A stretch of DNA of 64,000 nt from Saprospiraceae bacterium (GTDB taxonomy: Bacteria; Bacteroidota; Bacteroidia; Chitinophagales; Saprospiraceae). This document shows positions 42,917-51,362 of the stretch, in pieces. Position numbers and translations under genes: made by a program. A model generated the notes under the pieces. The model saw nothing but the letters and a program-made list of their open reading frames with translations. It searched no databases and was not told the DNA's origin. Each line of letters begins with the position of its first letter. The stretch's first letter is position 1. The stretch lies in NCBI GenBank assembly GCA_016708265.1, contig JADJGA010000004.1, positions 1 to 64,000 on the forward strand. Direction: 5' to 3'.

Positions 42917-44485
42917 AATAAGCAAAGAAAATGATGAGTTACTTTATAGAATAAAAACTCTATATAATTTTAAAAATGATGGTATCGTGCCAAGAATAGC
43001 ATTATCTTTTAGTTTACTTTCAGGTAAACTATTTGATATTGAAAACGATGTTATACCTAGTTCTGATGGTAAAGAATTTCGTGACGATAAAGCATTATTT
43101 GGAACAGTTATCGGAGATGGTTCAAACCTTGTCATTTTTAAAACAATTGTTGACCAACATTACAACAAAAACACTTTTGAGGATGAATTTGGAAAACTTT
43201 TCAAACTGCATTTAAATCACGGATTAAATATTTGGAATAAAAAAATAGACATTTCAAATATTTCAAAAGGAGATCATATTGAAATACTTCTAAAGTCAAT
43301 TAAAAACGGACTATCGCTAAGGTCAAATTCTGTTAAGGTAAACAATGGTAATATTCAAGTAAATTCAATGAAAGAAATCACTTCTTTACTCTCATTTGAA
43401 TTAGGTAAAACTGAAAGTGGCGAAACAATTGAAATTAGAATAAATGACCTTAGAGAGTTTGACAACAGAAATATGGCTATTGCGGGTATGGCTGGATCTG
43501 GTAAAACTCAACTTATGAAGGATATTCTGTATCAAATTTCTAAAAATACAAACAATGAGTTAAAGTTCATTTTCTTTGATTACAAAGGAGAAGGTAATCC
43601 ATCGCAATTAAAGCCTTTTCTAGATGCAACAAAATGTGAGTTTATTGATATTGTAAATGACAATGGTCTAAAATTCAACCCTTTTCTATCAATTAGTTTA
43701 GACGAAAGACAACGGCCATTCAGTATTAAAGCATTTGTTGATACAATAGCTACTTTTGTTCCTAGTGTTGGAGTTGCTCAAAAAAATATTTTAACAAATG
43801 TAATTACAGACCTATTTGACAGGACAAACGGTTCTTATCCAACTATCAATGAATTGTTTGATGCAATTGAAGAATATTATGAGGTAAATAATCGAAGACC
43901 AGATACACTTTTTGCGGGCATTCAAGATTTGACAACAAACATTTTTAATTGTGATCCAAACAATCCAAACATTTTAGATAAGAGCTTGTATTTAAATCTG
44001 CCACCTGCCCTTTCAGACACATTGAGACAGCTCGTAGTGTTTTTGTTATTAAGATATTTCAACACTTATTTTAGTTCGACAAATGATTGCGAACCAGTCG
44101 ATCATATTTTTCCACTTCGATATGTAATTGTGATTGACGAAGCACATATTTATTTGAAAAACAAAATGCAAGAAAAGCACTTGAAGAACTTTTACGACTT
44201 CTAAGGTCAAAAGGCGTGATAATAGTAATGTTATCACAAGGAGTCGAAGATTATAAAACGAAAGACTTTGATTTTGCTTCGCAAGTGAAATTACCAATTT
44301 GTTTGAATATTCAGAACAAAGATTACAAAGCAATAACCAATTTTGTTGGTACACCAAGTAGCAAATACAAACTTGAAACACAAATCAAAAAATTAGAAGC
44401 AGGGAAGGGACTGATAAATATAGGTGAACCTAAAATTTTTGAGATAAGAAAATGGTGGAAAACGAAAAAAGAGGAAAACAAATAA
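42906..44485 (+). CDS. DndE domain - HerA/FtsK-type ATPase fusion, one frameshift
   Basis: About 525 residues. The first about 110 residues (MRIKISKENDELLYRIKTLY, PRIALSFSLLSGKLF, SDGKEFRDDKALFGTVI) match the DndE (DUF1832) fold, which binds nicked or phosphorothioate DNA. A linker leads into a HerA-type motor: Walker A IAGMAGSGKTQLMKDI (residues 194-201), FIFFDYKGEGNPSQL, Walker B YVIVIDEAHIYLK, and the sensor segment RSKGVIIVMLSQG. The frame changes in an A-rich run near 44165; reading on gives ARKALEELLRLLRSKGVI. The C-terminus is EIRKWWKTKKEENK. HerA motors work as hexamers with nucleases such as NurA, but no nuclease domain is visible here. Confidence 0.82.
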
Positions 44486-44502
44486 TACGAGCCCTTCACA
44501 GC

Positions 44503-44562
44503 CACACACATTGCCAAGCCGCACAAGCCAACGCTATAGCTCAAACTTGGCAAAGAGTGTGT
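44503..44562. repeat. hairpin family H, copy 1
   Basis: Inverted arms CACACACATTGCCAAG (44503-44518) and CTTGGCAAAGAGTGTGT (44546-44562), with loop GCACAAGCCAACGC. It directly follows the DndE-HerA gene (17 bp after the stop). Related hairpins at 47301-47365 and 57795-57861. Further palindromic words (AACAGCACCTACCCAAAAGG) follow to 44680. Confidence 0.6.
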
Positions 44563-44809
44563 CTGTCCAACCGTACCGCAAACAGACCAACGTGTGACAA
44601 AAAAGAACGACGAAGGCATAACAGCACCTACCCAAAAGGCGGGGTTTCGTGTTATAAAGACAGCTTTGTGGTTAATCAAACATGAGTTTTTCAAATCAAG
44701 TTTTGTGGTAAAAGTCCCACCCTTCGGGTAGCTGCAAACTGTTAATTCTTCATTTAATTAAAACTTAGAAATTTCACTTTTAATTAAAGTAAAATTTTAA
44801 TTAAAATAA

Positions 44810-44977
44810 TTAATCCTCACTTTCATCCTCATCAAAAACCACCTCTATCTGTTCCGGATTATTTGCAACTATTTGAGGCTTGCCCATATAAAAACTAATA
44901 ATACCTTGTACACAAACATTTTTGTTTTTATATTCTTCAACCGGATTAAAGGGAAAATTAGGAAGATCCTTCGGGAA
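44810..44977 (-). pseudogene. C-terminal fragment of an OB-fold protein, truncated by IS end
   Basis: Reading from 44977 down to the TAA at 44810-44812 gives FPKDLPNFPFNPVEEYKNKN, then VCVQGIISFYMGKPQIVANN and an acidic tail. The VCVQGxISFYxGKPQ pattern resembles an OB-fold nucleic-acid-binding domain (RecJ/RecG-like or nuclease-associated). Upstream of 44977 the sequence is IS-like, so the gene's 5' part was lost. No start codon. Confidence 0.5.
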
Positions 44978-44980
44978 CTA

Positions 44981-45036
44981 ATGTAAAATCCGGTGAAATT
45001 GACCCCCCAAATTCCGGTGAAAATGACCACCCTTTG
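44981..45036. mobile_element. IS21-family-like terminal repeat remnant
   Basis: Two direct copies of TCCGGTGAAAxTGACC (starting at about 44989 and 45013), with GACCCCCCAAATTCCGG between them. Multiple such repeats form the ends of IS21-type elements in Bacteroidota. No istA or istB gene is in the window, so this is a lone end or solo scar. Confidence 0.4.
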
Positions 45037-45173
45037 GCTTAGTATGCTATGATAAATAATTCATACTTTTTGCTTATTGCACTGATGACAATCCTGATTT
45101 TTTCAAATAATTCTTCTTTAAATTTTGTCCTACTTCGTAGAATGCTCTCCCGGGCTCCCGGACAGGTAGCACC

Positions 45174-45430
45174 ATGCCAGAGAAATGTCGCACTAAGGCT
45201 GAGAAATGTCGTACTATGACTGAGAAATGTCGCACCAGATCAGAGAACAGTAGCACCATGCCTAAGAAACGTCGCACCAAGGCTGAGAAACGTCGCACTA
45301 AGGCTGAGATATGTCGCACTTTACCTGAGAAATGTCGCACCATGCCTGAGAAATGTCGCACTATACTTGAGATCTGTCGTACCTGGTCTTGGAAATATTG
45401 CACTAAGCGATAGAAATGTCGCACATAGCC
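45174..45430. repeat. 21-bp minisatellite
   Basis: About 12 units of a 21-bp motif, GAGAAATGTCGCACTAAGGCT, with alternating ends (ATGCCT, AAGGCT, CTATAC). One plus-strand frame reads xEKCRTx heptads and the opposite strand reads VRHFSxL heptads, simply from the 21-bp periodicity. It is more G/C-rich than its surroundings. Directly followed by the gene at 45618. Confidence 0.85.
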
Positions 45431-45571
45431 TGAGAATAAACAATCATATAAAATATATAAGCAATATATGTTATAATTCCAATTACTGACTTAGGCAATG
45501 TATTAATCACTTATTTATAGATAAATAAATGTAAAATATATTTTATTTTAATATATAATTAATTTTTTTTA

Positions 45572-45579
45572 TATCTTTG
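45572..45579 (+). promoter_or_regulatory. TAnnTTTG -7 element
   Basis: TATCTTTG 38 bp before the ATG at 45618. It argues against the upstream ATG at 45582, which would be only 2 bp from the box. Confidence 0.45.
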
Positions 45580-45617
45580 CAATGTTATTTTATTTTTTAA
45601 ACTTTAAATTTAATCTC

Positions 45618-46328
45618 ATGAATGTTTCTAAAAAATCCTTTGCGGCCCGGATTCATAGGGCCCAACAATTGTCGTCCTATACAAAGGACTTCACGGGTTT
45701 CGACCCACCACGCACAGATGAGAGTGCTGTCAGTTACCAGGCTCTCATTGATTCCATCAGTATTGCTAACCAGTCTGAAACAGCCCTGATGAAGGACTAC
45801 AGGCTTGCGGTTAATGAACGTCAGAATGCTTTTTTCGGTAAATCCAATTCTGTACAGAGCTTATTCATTCCTATCAAGGATATGATCAAAGCACAGTATG
45901 GAGCTAATTCAATCGAAGTAACTATTCTGGAGAGTATCATCAGGAAGATGAGGTCTTCCAAAGTAAGCAGAACAAGTTCTGACCCGACTAACCCTGAACA
46001 AGTGAAGTCAATTAGCCAATCGGAGAAGTCTTATGGTTCCCTGACCAAAAATTTCAATGATTTTATTACTGTGATTTCAGGCTTTGAGAGCTATAAGCCA
46101 TCAAAGGAAACTCTGAAACTGCCTTCTCTTCAAGATATGTCAGAAAAGCTGGCAAAGTTGAATGATACTGTATCTCAAAAAATCAATCAGCTAAGATCAG
46201 TCAAAGCAGACAGATTGAAGATGTACGATGAATTGAGAGACCGGTCTCTTAGGATCAAATCATATGTAAAGGCTCATTATGGTGTCGATTCCAATGAGTA
46301 CAATATGATCAGATTGATGCGATTCTAA
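45618..46328 (+). CDS. conserved Bacteroidota hypothetical protein, helical
   Basis: 236 residues from the ATG at 45618 (MNVSKKSFAARIHRAQQLSS). It is rich in helices: SALIDSI-type heptads, RLAVNERQNAFFGKSNSVQS, and two similar ends, IKDMIKAQYGANSIEVTILESI (about residue 92) and IKSYVKAHYGVDSNEYNMIRLM (C-terminus), which look like an internal duplication. I recall such proteins only as hypothetical in this phylum and assign no function. It lies next to a minisatellite and among repeats. Intact. Confidence 0.65.
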   Translation: MNVSKKSFAARIHRAQQLSSYTKDFTGFDPPRTDESAVSYQALIDSISIANQSETALMKDYRLAVNERQNAFFGKSNSVQSLFIPIKDMIKAQYGANSIEVTILESIIRKMRSSKVSRTSSDPTNPEQVKSISQSEKSYGSLTKNFNDFITVISGFESYKPSKETLKLPSLQDMSEKLAKLNDTVSQKINQLRSVKADRLKMYDELRDRSLRIKSYVKAHYGVDSNEYNMIRLMRF

Positions 46329-46782
46329 GGAATCTTTTTATGTCCTTCAGACTCATCTGATGGGTCTGGAGGACTCTTTTAAAAAAATCAATGGGAATAG
46401 GGCTGATGAAAATGAAAAAACCTGAACCACAATTATGAGACTACAAAGATTAAGATGCAACATTAACAAAAATCTACTGACGCGAACTAAAAAAATAGCA
46501 ACTTAAAGGACGAGAAAAGGTAAAGATCAAAAATTTTTCAGTTTTATTGACCCTGTTCCCGGGACAGGTTTCAAAAAAATTTCACACTCACTTCTTCCGG
46601 TGTTTTCACCATTGTTGGTGATTCCACCAATTAGTCAATTCATGAAAATGACAACCAGTGACATGCAGGTGAAAACTCAATTAAAGATATAATTCAAAAC
46701 AAAAATTCCAATAGAATTTATCGTTACATAATTAGCATGGGGTTTCAGAGAGTTGCCAAAAAGTTCAAATTTAAATTCCGGA
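46329..46782. other. gene-free spacer
   Basis: No ORF of coding character. A stem GTCCTTCAGACTCATCTGATGG...GTCTGGAGGAC just after the stop at 46328 (46340-46378) followed by TTTTAAAA may be a terminator. The remainder holds only AT-rich sequence. Confidence 0.3.
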
Positions 46783-47165
46783 ATTTTGAATAATAAAATT
46801 TAAAAAAGGATAAAACATTGAGCTTACTCCGAAAATTGATAAATAAATTAATTGCCACTAAGCCACAATGACACGCAGCTTCACAAAAGCAAGAATATCA
46901 AGTATATATGCTTAGTGCAACTTTGTGACTTACTGTCTTGGTGGCAAAAATATTACTTTTCAGAGGGAGATCAACATTATAATTAAAGAAAACAATAATA
47001 TATTTTTATGGTGAGATAAATAAAAGTCAGCATTTGATTATTTGTAAAAAAACTTGTATATTTGACGAAAAATTAAAAAAGGTAAAACCCGTGCAAAGTC
47101 AACACTATTTGTTCATTAAGAACGGATTTTACGTGCAGAGAAGTGAGTTGACAACAAGTGTAAAA
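46783..47165. repeat. dispersed repeat R2, copy 3, interrupted by a 154-bp MITE
   Basis: R2 sequence (AATAAAATTTAAAAAAGGAT, then ACATTATAATTAAAGAAAAC and ATTTTTATGGTGAGATAAAT) is split at 46819/46974. The tail here (from 47050) reads GTAAAACCCGTGCAAAGTCA and AAGAACGGATTTTACGTG, shared with the copies at 58.8 and 60.9 kb but not with copies 1 and 2. Confidence 0.6.
46820..46973. mobile_element. 154-bp MITE inside R2 with 5-bp target duplication
   Basis: Flanked by ACATT at 46815-46819 and 46974-46978, which is single-copy in the uninterrupted R2. Terminal inverted repeats: TGAGCTTACTCCGAAAA on the left and the reverse complement TGATCTCCCTCTGAAAA on the right (13 of 17 match). Interior arms TTGCCACTAAGCCACAATGA and TCTTGGTGGCAA also pair. 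Confidence 0.6.
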
Positions 47166-47300
47166 AGACAGACGAACGACAGATACGATAGTGATAAATT
47201 GAAATAAAAAAGGATTTAGCTTTTTGACAGGACAGTGCAAATTTGACGGAAATTTATTTTTTTCTTCTCACCCACAAAAGAAGAAGGAAACCCCACCTAC

Positions 47301-47365
47301 ATTGCACACATTGCCAAAGCAACACGAGTCAACGATCAAACCAAAGCTTTGCCAAAGAGTGCAAT
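47301..47365. repeat. hairpin family H, copy 2 (left bracket of envelope module)
   Basis: Arms ATTGCACACATTGCCAAAGC (47301-47320) and GCTTTGCCAAAGAGTGCAAT (47346-47365), loop AACACGAGTCAACGATC. Family members at 44503 and 57795 have the same core, ACATTGCCAAAGC...GCTTTGxCAAAGAG, with different outer bases that still pair within each copy (compensatory change). Confidence 0.65.
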
Positions 47366-47435
47366 TTTGTCGCCTCGTTCAACTAACATTGAAATTATTC
47401 TAAATATATTCTAAATTGATATTTTTATTTGTACT

Positions 47436-48112
47436 ATGAAAATTCTACTCATTGAAGACGAAAAAGAACTTGCAAAAAGCATTTTAGGCTATCTGAAAGG
47501 AAATAACTTTGTTTGTGAGTGGGCAAATTGTTTACATACCGCAATGGATAAAATTTCAGGTTATGAATACGACTGCATATTATTAGATTTGATGCTGCCC
47601 GATGGCAACGGCTTTGAAATTTTAAAAGAACTTAAAAGTCAAAACAAAATCGAAGGTGTAATCATTATTTCAGCCAAAGAAACATTAGAAACAAGAATTG
47701 AAGGGTTTAATCTAGGTGCTGATGATTATCTGACTAAACCTTTTCATTTATCCGAGTTATTGGTCAGAATACAGGCACTTATCAGACGGGAAAACTTCAA
47801 CGGCAACAACATTTTATCTTATAACGAAATTGACATTGACATTTTATCTAAGTCTGTAAAAGTCAAAACACGAAACTTGAAATTACCAAAACGGAATTAG
47901 ACTTGCTTCTTTTTTTGACAGGAAACAAAAATAGAGTTCTTTCTAAAAGTGCAATTGCAGAACATCTTTCGTGCGATATGGCAGATATGCTCGACAATCA
48001 CGACTTTGTTTATGCTCATGTTAAAAACCTGAAAAATAAATTAAAAGATGCCGGTTGTGGAGATTACATAAAAACAGTTTACGGATTAGGATACAAATGG
48101 CAAGATGACTAA
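47436..48112 (+). CDS. OmpR-family response regulator, one frameshift
   Basis: About 225 residues. Receiver domain with LLIEDEKELA (acidic pocket), phospho-acceptor in CILLDLMLPDGNG (Asp about residue 51), IISAKETLETR, and the Lys in LTKPFHLSE. The winged-helix DNA-binding domain ends HVKNLKNKLKDAGCGDYIKT and VYGLGYKW. A one-base indel near 47890 joins LKLPK to TELDLLLFL. It overlaps the kinase start by 8 bp. Probably controls the envelope genes downstream. Confidence 0.9.
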
Positions 48113-49384
48113 AAAACTTTTACATAAAACGTCAAAATCGTATCTGTTATTTACAATAATATTACTTGTTATAACAGCTCCTGCTTTTTATTACGTTATT
48201 CAAAATTTGTATCTCGAAGATATAGATGAAGGATTGGAACTTCACAAAGATGAATTTTTAAAATACTCAAGTAATCAATTGAAAGAAACTGACATTTCTT
48301 CTTGGAACAGATATAATCGTGAAAAAAAAATTTTGGAAAACCTATACATCAAAGAAGATATCTTTTTTTATAAAAATTATTACGATTCATTAAGTGAAGA
48401 AAATGAACCTTACAGAGAATTATATGCTCCTGTTTTCATTGAAGGAAAGCCATATGCTTTGTCAGTTCGTGAAAACGTGGTCGTATCTGAAGATTTATTA
48501 ATCAGTATCTTCATCATTTATACGTTTTTACTAAGTTTTTTACTCCTTGGATTGTTTTTTATCAACAAAAGATTATCGGCTAATCTGTGGAAACCTTTTT
48601 ACCAAACTTTAGGGCAGATAGAACGGTTTGAGATTGATAAAACTAATCAACCGCAGTTGCCTAAAACGAACATTGAAGAATTTAACCGGCTGAATCAAAG
48701 TATCGAAAAACTTATCGAGAAAAATACTTCCATTTATAGAAATCAACGAGAATTTGTTGAAAATGCGGCACACGAATTACAAACTCCTTTGGCTGTTTTT
48801 CAAGCAAAAATTGATATGTTAATTCAAAATTCTGATTTCACACAGAAACAATTTGAAATATTGAGTTCATTAAACGATAGCGTTTTCCGTTTAAATCGTT
48901 TGAACAAAAATTTATTGTTACTCTCAAAAATTGAAAATGACAATTACAGTGAGAAACAAATCATCAGTTTAAATGATGCAATGGAGAAAAACTTTGGCTT
49001 TTTACTGAACAGGCAAAAGCGAAGAACCTAACTATAAAAATGGAATTGACTGAAAATGTTGCAGTAAAATCAAATCCAGTTTTAGTAGAAATCCTAATCA
49101 GCAATCTCTTTCTAAATGCTATCAGACATAATATTAAGGATGGAATAATCGTAATTACCCTCATTAATCAATCTTTGACCTTTTCAAACAGCGGACAGGC
49201 AACACCTTTAGTTTCTGATAAGCTATTCAAGCGTTTTTCAAAATCTAATCCATCCGAACAAGGAAATGGTTTAGGCTTGGCAATCATTATGAATATTGTA
49301 AAAAACAACGGTTGGTCTATCCAATATAATTTCTCAAATCAATTGCACCAATTCAAAATTATTTTTCAAAATGGAAACCACTGA
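48105..49384 (+). CDS. sensor histidine kinase, one frameshift
   Basis: About 427 residues. Two membrane helices (YLLFTIILLVITAPAFYYVI and ISIFIIYTFLLSFLLLGLFF) flank a periplasmic sensor region of about 115 residues. The HisKA domain has ENAAHELQTPLAVFQ with the phospho-His. HATPase_c motifs: N box NLFLNAIRHN, G2 GNGLGLAIIMNIVKNNGW. A frame change near 49005 links GFLLN to AKAKNLTIKMELT. The 3' end overlaps the DUF202 gene by 14 bp. Similar small kinases in Bacteroidota respond to envelope stress or antimicrobial peptides (inference). Confidence 0.88.
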
Positions 49385-49754
49385 TAAACAAAGAGACTCC
49401 AGAGAATACTTAGCCAATGAAAGAACATTTATGGCTTGGATAAGAACAGGAATAGCAATTATGGCATTTGGATTTGTGGTAGTAAAATTTTCACTATTTG
49501 TGAGACAGCTATCGTTGATTACCGCAAATACTGATGCTTTACCAAGTAAAGGTTACTCTTCTATTATTGGAATAGGGCTTTTAATTATAGGAGCGGCAAT
49601 TGTTCCGCTTGCCTATTTCCGCTATCGGCAAGTAAATTCACAATTAATCAAAGGGGAATTCACAAATAGTAAATCATTGCTTACCCTTCTTACTATACTA
49701 CTTATTATGGTTTCTGTTGCCTTAATAAGCTATTTGATTTCAACCATTAAATAA
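49371..49754 (+). CDS. DUF202 (YidH-like) small membrane protein
   Basis: 127 residues, intact. REYLANERTFMAWIRTGIAI is the DUF202 signature, followed by three membrane helices (IMAFGFVVVKF, SSIIGIGLLIIGAAIVPLAY and SLLTLLTILLIMVSVALISY). It overlaps the kinase 3' end by 14 bp, so it is translationally coupled. Function unknown. Confidence 0.85.
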   Translation: METTDKQRDSREYLANERTFMAWIRTGIAIMAFGFVVVKFSLFVRQLSLITANTDALPSKGYSSIIGIGLLIIGAAIVPLAYFRYRQVNSQLIKGEFTNSKSLLTLLTILLIMVSVALISYLISTIK

Positions 49755-49762
49755 AGAAAATT

Positions 49763-49906
49763 TATTGGTGTTTCTCAAAAGCAAACTCTTCGGAACAAGG
49801 AAACGGACTTGGTTTGGCTATTGTGAAAAAAATAACAGAGATTAACCAATGGTCTGTATCTTATTCTTTTACAGAAAATCTTCACTCTTTTACTGTGATT
49901 TTCTAA
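49763..49906 (+). pseudogene. 3'-terminal remnant of a second histidine kinase
   Basis: CFSKANSSEQGNGLGLAIVK, then ITEINQWSVSYSFTENLHSF and TVIF before TAA at 49904. It is clearly homologous to the last about 45 residues of the intact kinase (KRFSKSNPSEQGNGLGLAI), but only about 60% identical, so it is an old paralogous end, not a recent duplication. No start codon and no upstream domains. Confidence 0.75.
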
Positions 49907-50013
49907 AAATTACTCACTTGATATTTTTTTTAATTTGTTTTCGTGGTTGCTTCGCAATTCTAAATTTCTTCAAAATTGAGTAATTACTTTGCCCAAAATT
50001 TAAATCAGGCAAA

Positions 50014-50751
50014 ATGAGAATTATCATTAATCTTCTAATCGTATTAGCACTATTTTCAGCATGGAATTCTAAAGCGCAAACAATTAATACATCAACCAAA
50101 GACAGCACAAAATCGTTAACTTTACTTAAAAAGAGTATTGTTCCTATTTCCTTGATTTGGTTTGGCGTAATTGTTAATAATAGTAATTTTGAAAAGGAGT
50201 TACAGACAAATCTACGAAACAAAGTTGGTAATAATTATGAACTCCACATAGACGATTATTTACAATATGTTCCAATTATTGAGATGTATTCAGCTGATTT
50301 ATTAGGGGTTAAATCAAAAAATCATTGGTTCGACCAAACAAAGTATTTATTGATTTCCAACCTTATTTCTGCAATTATAACACACAGTTTAAAGAATATT
50401 ACAAATAAAGAGAGGCCTAACGGGGCACACTATTCCTTTCCTTCGGGTCATACAACATTGGCATTTACTAATGCCTGTGTTTTGTATAATGAATTTAAAG
50501 ACTACTCACCTGCTTTAGCTTTTAGCGGATATGCATTTGCTGCCACTACAGGTTCTTTTCGAATGATTAACAATAAACACTGGTTATCGGATGTCCTTGC
50601 TGGTGCAGGTATTGGAATTATTTCGGCAGAACTAGTGTACTATTTTGAACCTTTCAAAAATTTTCATCCGTTTGAGAAATCCAAAAGCATAACACTTGTA
50701 CCACAAATAGGCAGCGATACTTATGGTTTTTATTTTGCCTATAATTTTTAA
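50014..50751 (+). CDS. PAP2-family phosphatase, exported/membrane (LpxE/LpxF-like)
   Basis: 245 residues, intact. Signal or anchor helix at the N-terminus (MRIIINLLIVLALFSAWNSK). The three acid-phosphatase motifs are complete: KNITNKERPNG (KX6RP), YSFPSGHTT (PSGH) and SFRMINNKHWLSDVLAGAGIG (SRX5HX3D type). The protein faces the periplasm and would remove phosphate from a lipid pyrophosphate or lipid A. Its neighbour PagL-like deacylase favours lipid A, but undecaprenyl pyrophosphate is also possible. Confidence 0.83.
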   Translation: MRIIINLLIVLALFSAWNSKAQTINTSTKDSTKSLTLLKKSIVPISLIWFGVIVNNSNFEKELQTNLRNKVGNNYELHIDDYLQYVPIIEMYSADLLGVKSKNHWFDQTKYLLISNLISAIITHSLKNITNKERPNGAHYSFPSGHTTLAFTNACVLYNEFKDYSPALAFSGYAFAATTGSFRMINNKHWLSDVLAGAGIGIISAELVYYFEPFKNFHPFEKSKSITLVPQIGSDTYGFYFAYNF

Positions 50752-50841
50752 AATAGCAGATACTTTAAAAATTCAAAATTTCTTCTAAATCGGCTTGTAG
50801 TTTTGTATTGTAAATTTTAATTAACTAAAATAAATTGAAAG

Positions 50842-51297
50842 ATGAAAACATTAAAATTATTTGTCATCGCTTTTGCAGCAATCAGCATTAATGCTTGTAC
50901 ACAAAAACCAAACGTTCCTGAGAACGTAAACAAAGCCTTTATACAAAAATTCCCGGATGCCAAGTCGCTAAAATGGGACAAAGAAAACGAAACGGGAGGA
51001 AGCCGAGTTCAAACTCAATGGCCAAGAGTATTCGGCAAACTTTTCAACAGATGGCGTTTGGAAAGAAACCGAGCACGAAATTGAAAAATCGGACATTCCG
51101 ACTAATGTAAAACAAACTTTGGATACCGAATTTGCCGGCTACAAAATTGAAGAATCAGAAATTTCGGAAACTGCCGAAGGAAGCGTTTATGAATTTGAAT
51201 TGGAAAAAGACAAAGTAAAAATGGAAGTAGCTGTTTCACCCGATGGAAAAGTATTGAAAAAGAAGTGAAAACAGAAAAGGATGAAGATAAAGATTAA
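50842..51297 (+). CDS. PepSY-like (DUF2874) periplasmic lipoprotein, frameshifted
   Basis: About 150 residues. Lipobox signal MKTLKLFVIAFAAISINAC, then VPENVNKAFIQKFPDAKSLK and, after an indel near 50995, ANFSTDGVWKETEHEIEKSD and IPTNVKQTLDTEFAGYKIEE. The two FxxKFPxAxxLxW-type halves are the PepSY-like repeats of Bacteroidota, often near two-component systems and pumps. Ends KKEVKTEKDEDKD. Confidence 0.8.
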
Positions 51298-51310
51298 TTT
51301 TTCTGATAAT

Positions 51311-51340
51311 AAGTCGCAGGAAGGTAATTTCCTGCGACTT
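51311..51340. terminator. hairpin terminator or attenuator after PepSY-like gene
   Basis: AAGTCGCAGGAA, loop GGTAA, TTTCCTGCGACTT: an almost perfect 12-bp stem 14 bp after the stop, followed by ATTGTTTTAT. It separates the two-component/PAP2/PepSY genes from the efflux pump genes. Confidence 0.65.
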
Positions 51341-51362
51341 ATTGTTTTATATTTAAACAAAA

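Noticed and set aside
44452..44685. 77-codon ORF after the DndE-HerA gene
   Set aside because: It lies across hairpin and palindromic repeats and shows no coding pattern.
45174..45413. 79-codon ORF encoding a Cys-rich xEKCRTx repeat protein
   Set aside because: Produced by the 21-bp period; both strands are open for the same reason, no start signal and no family.
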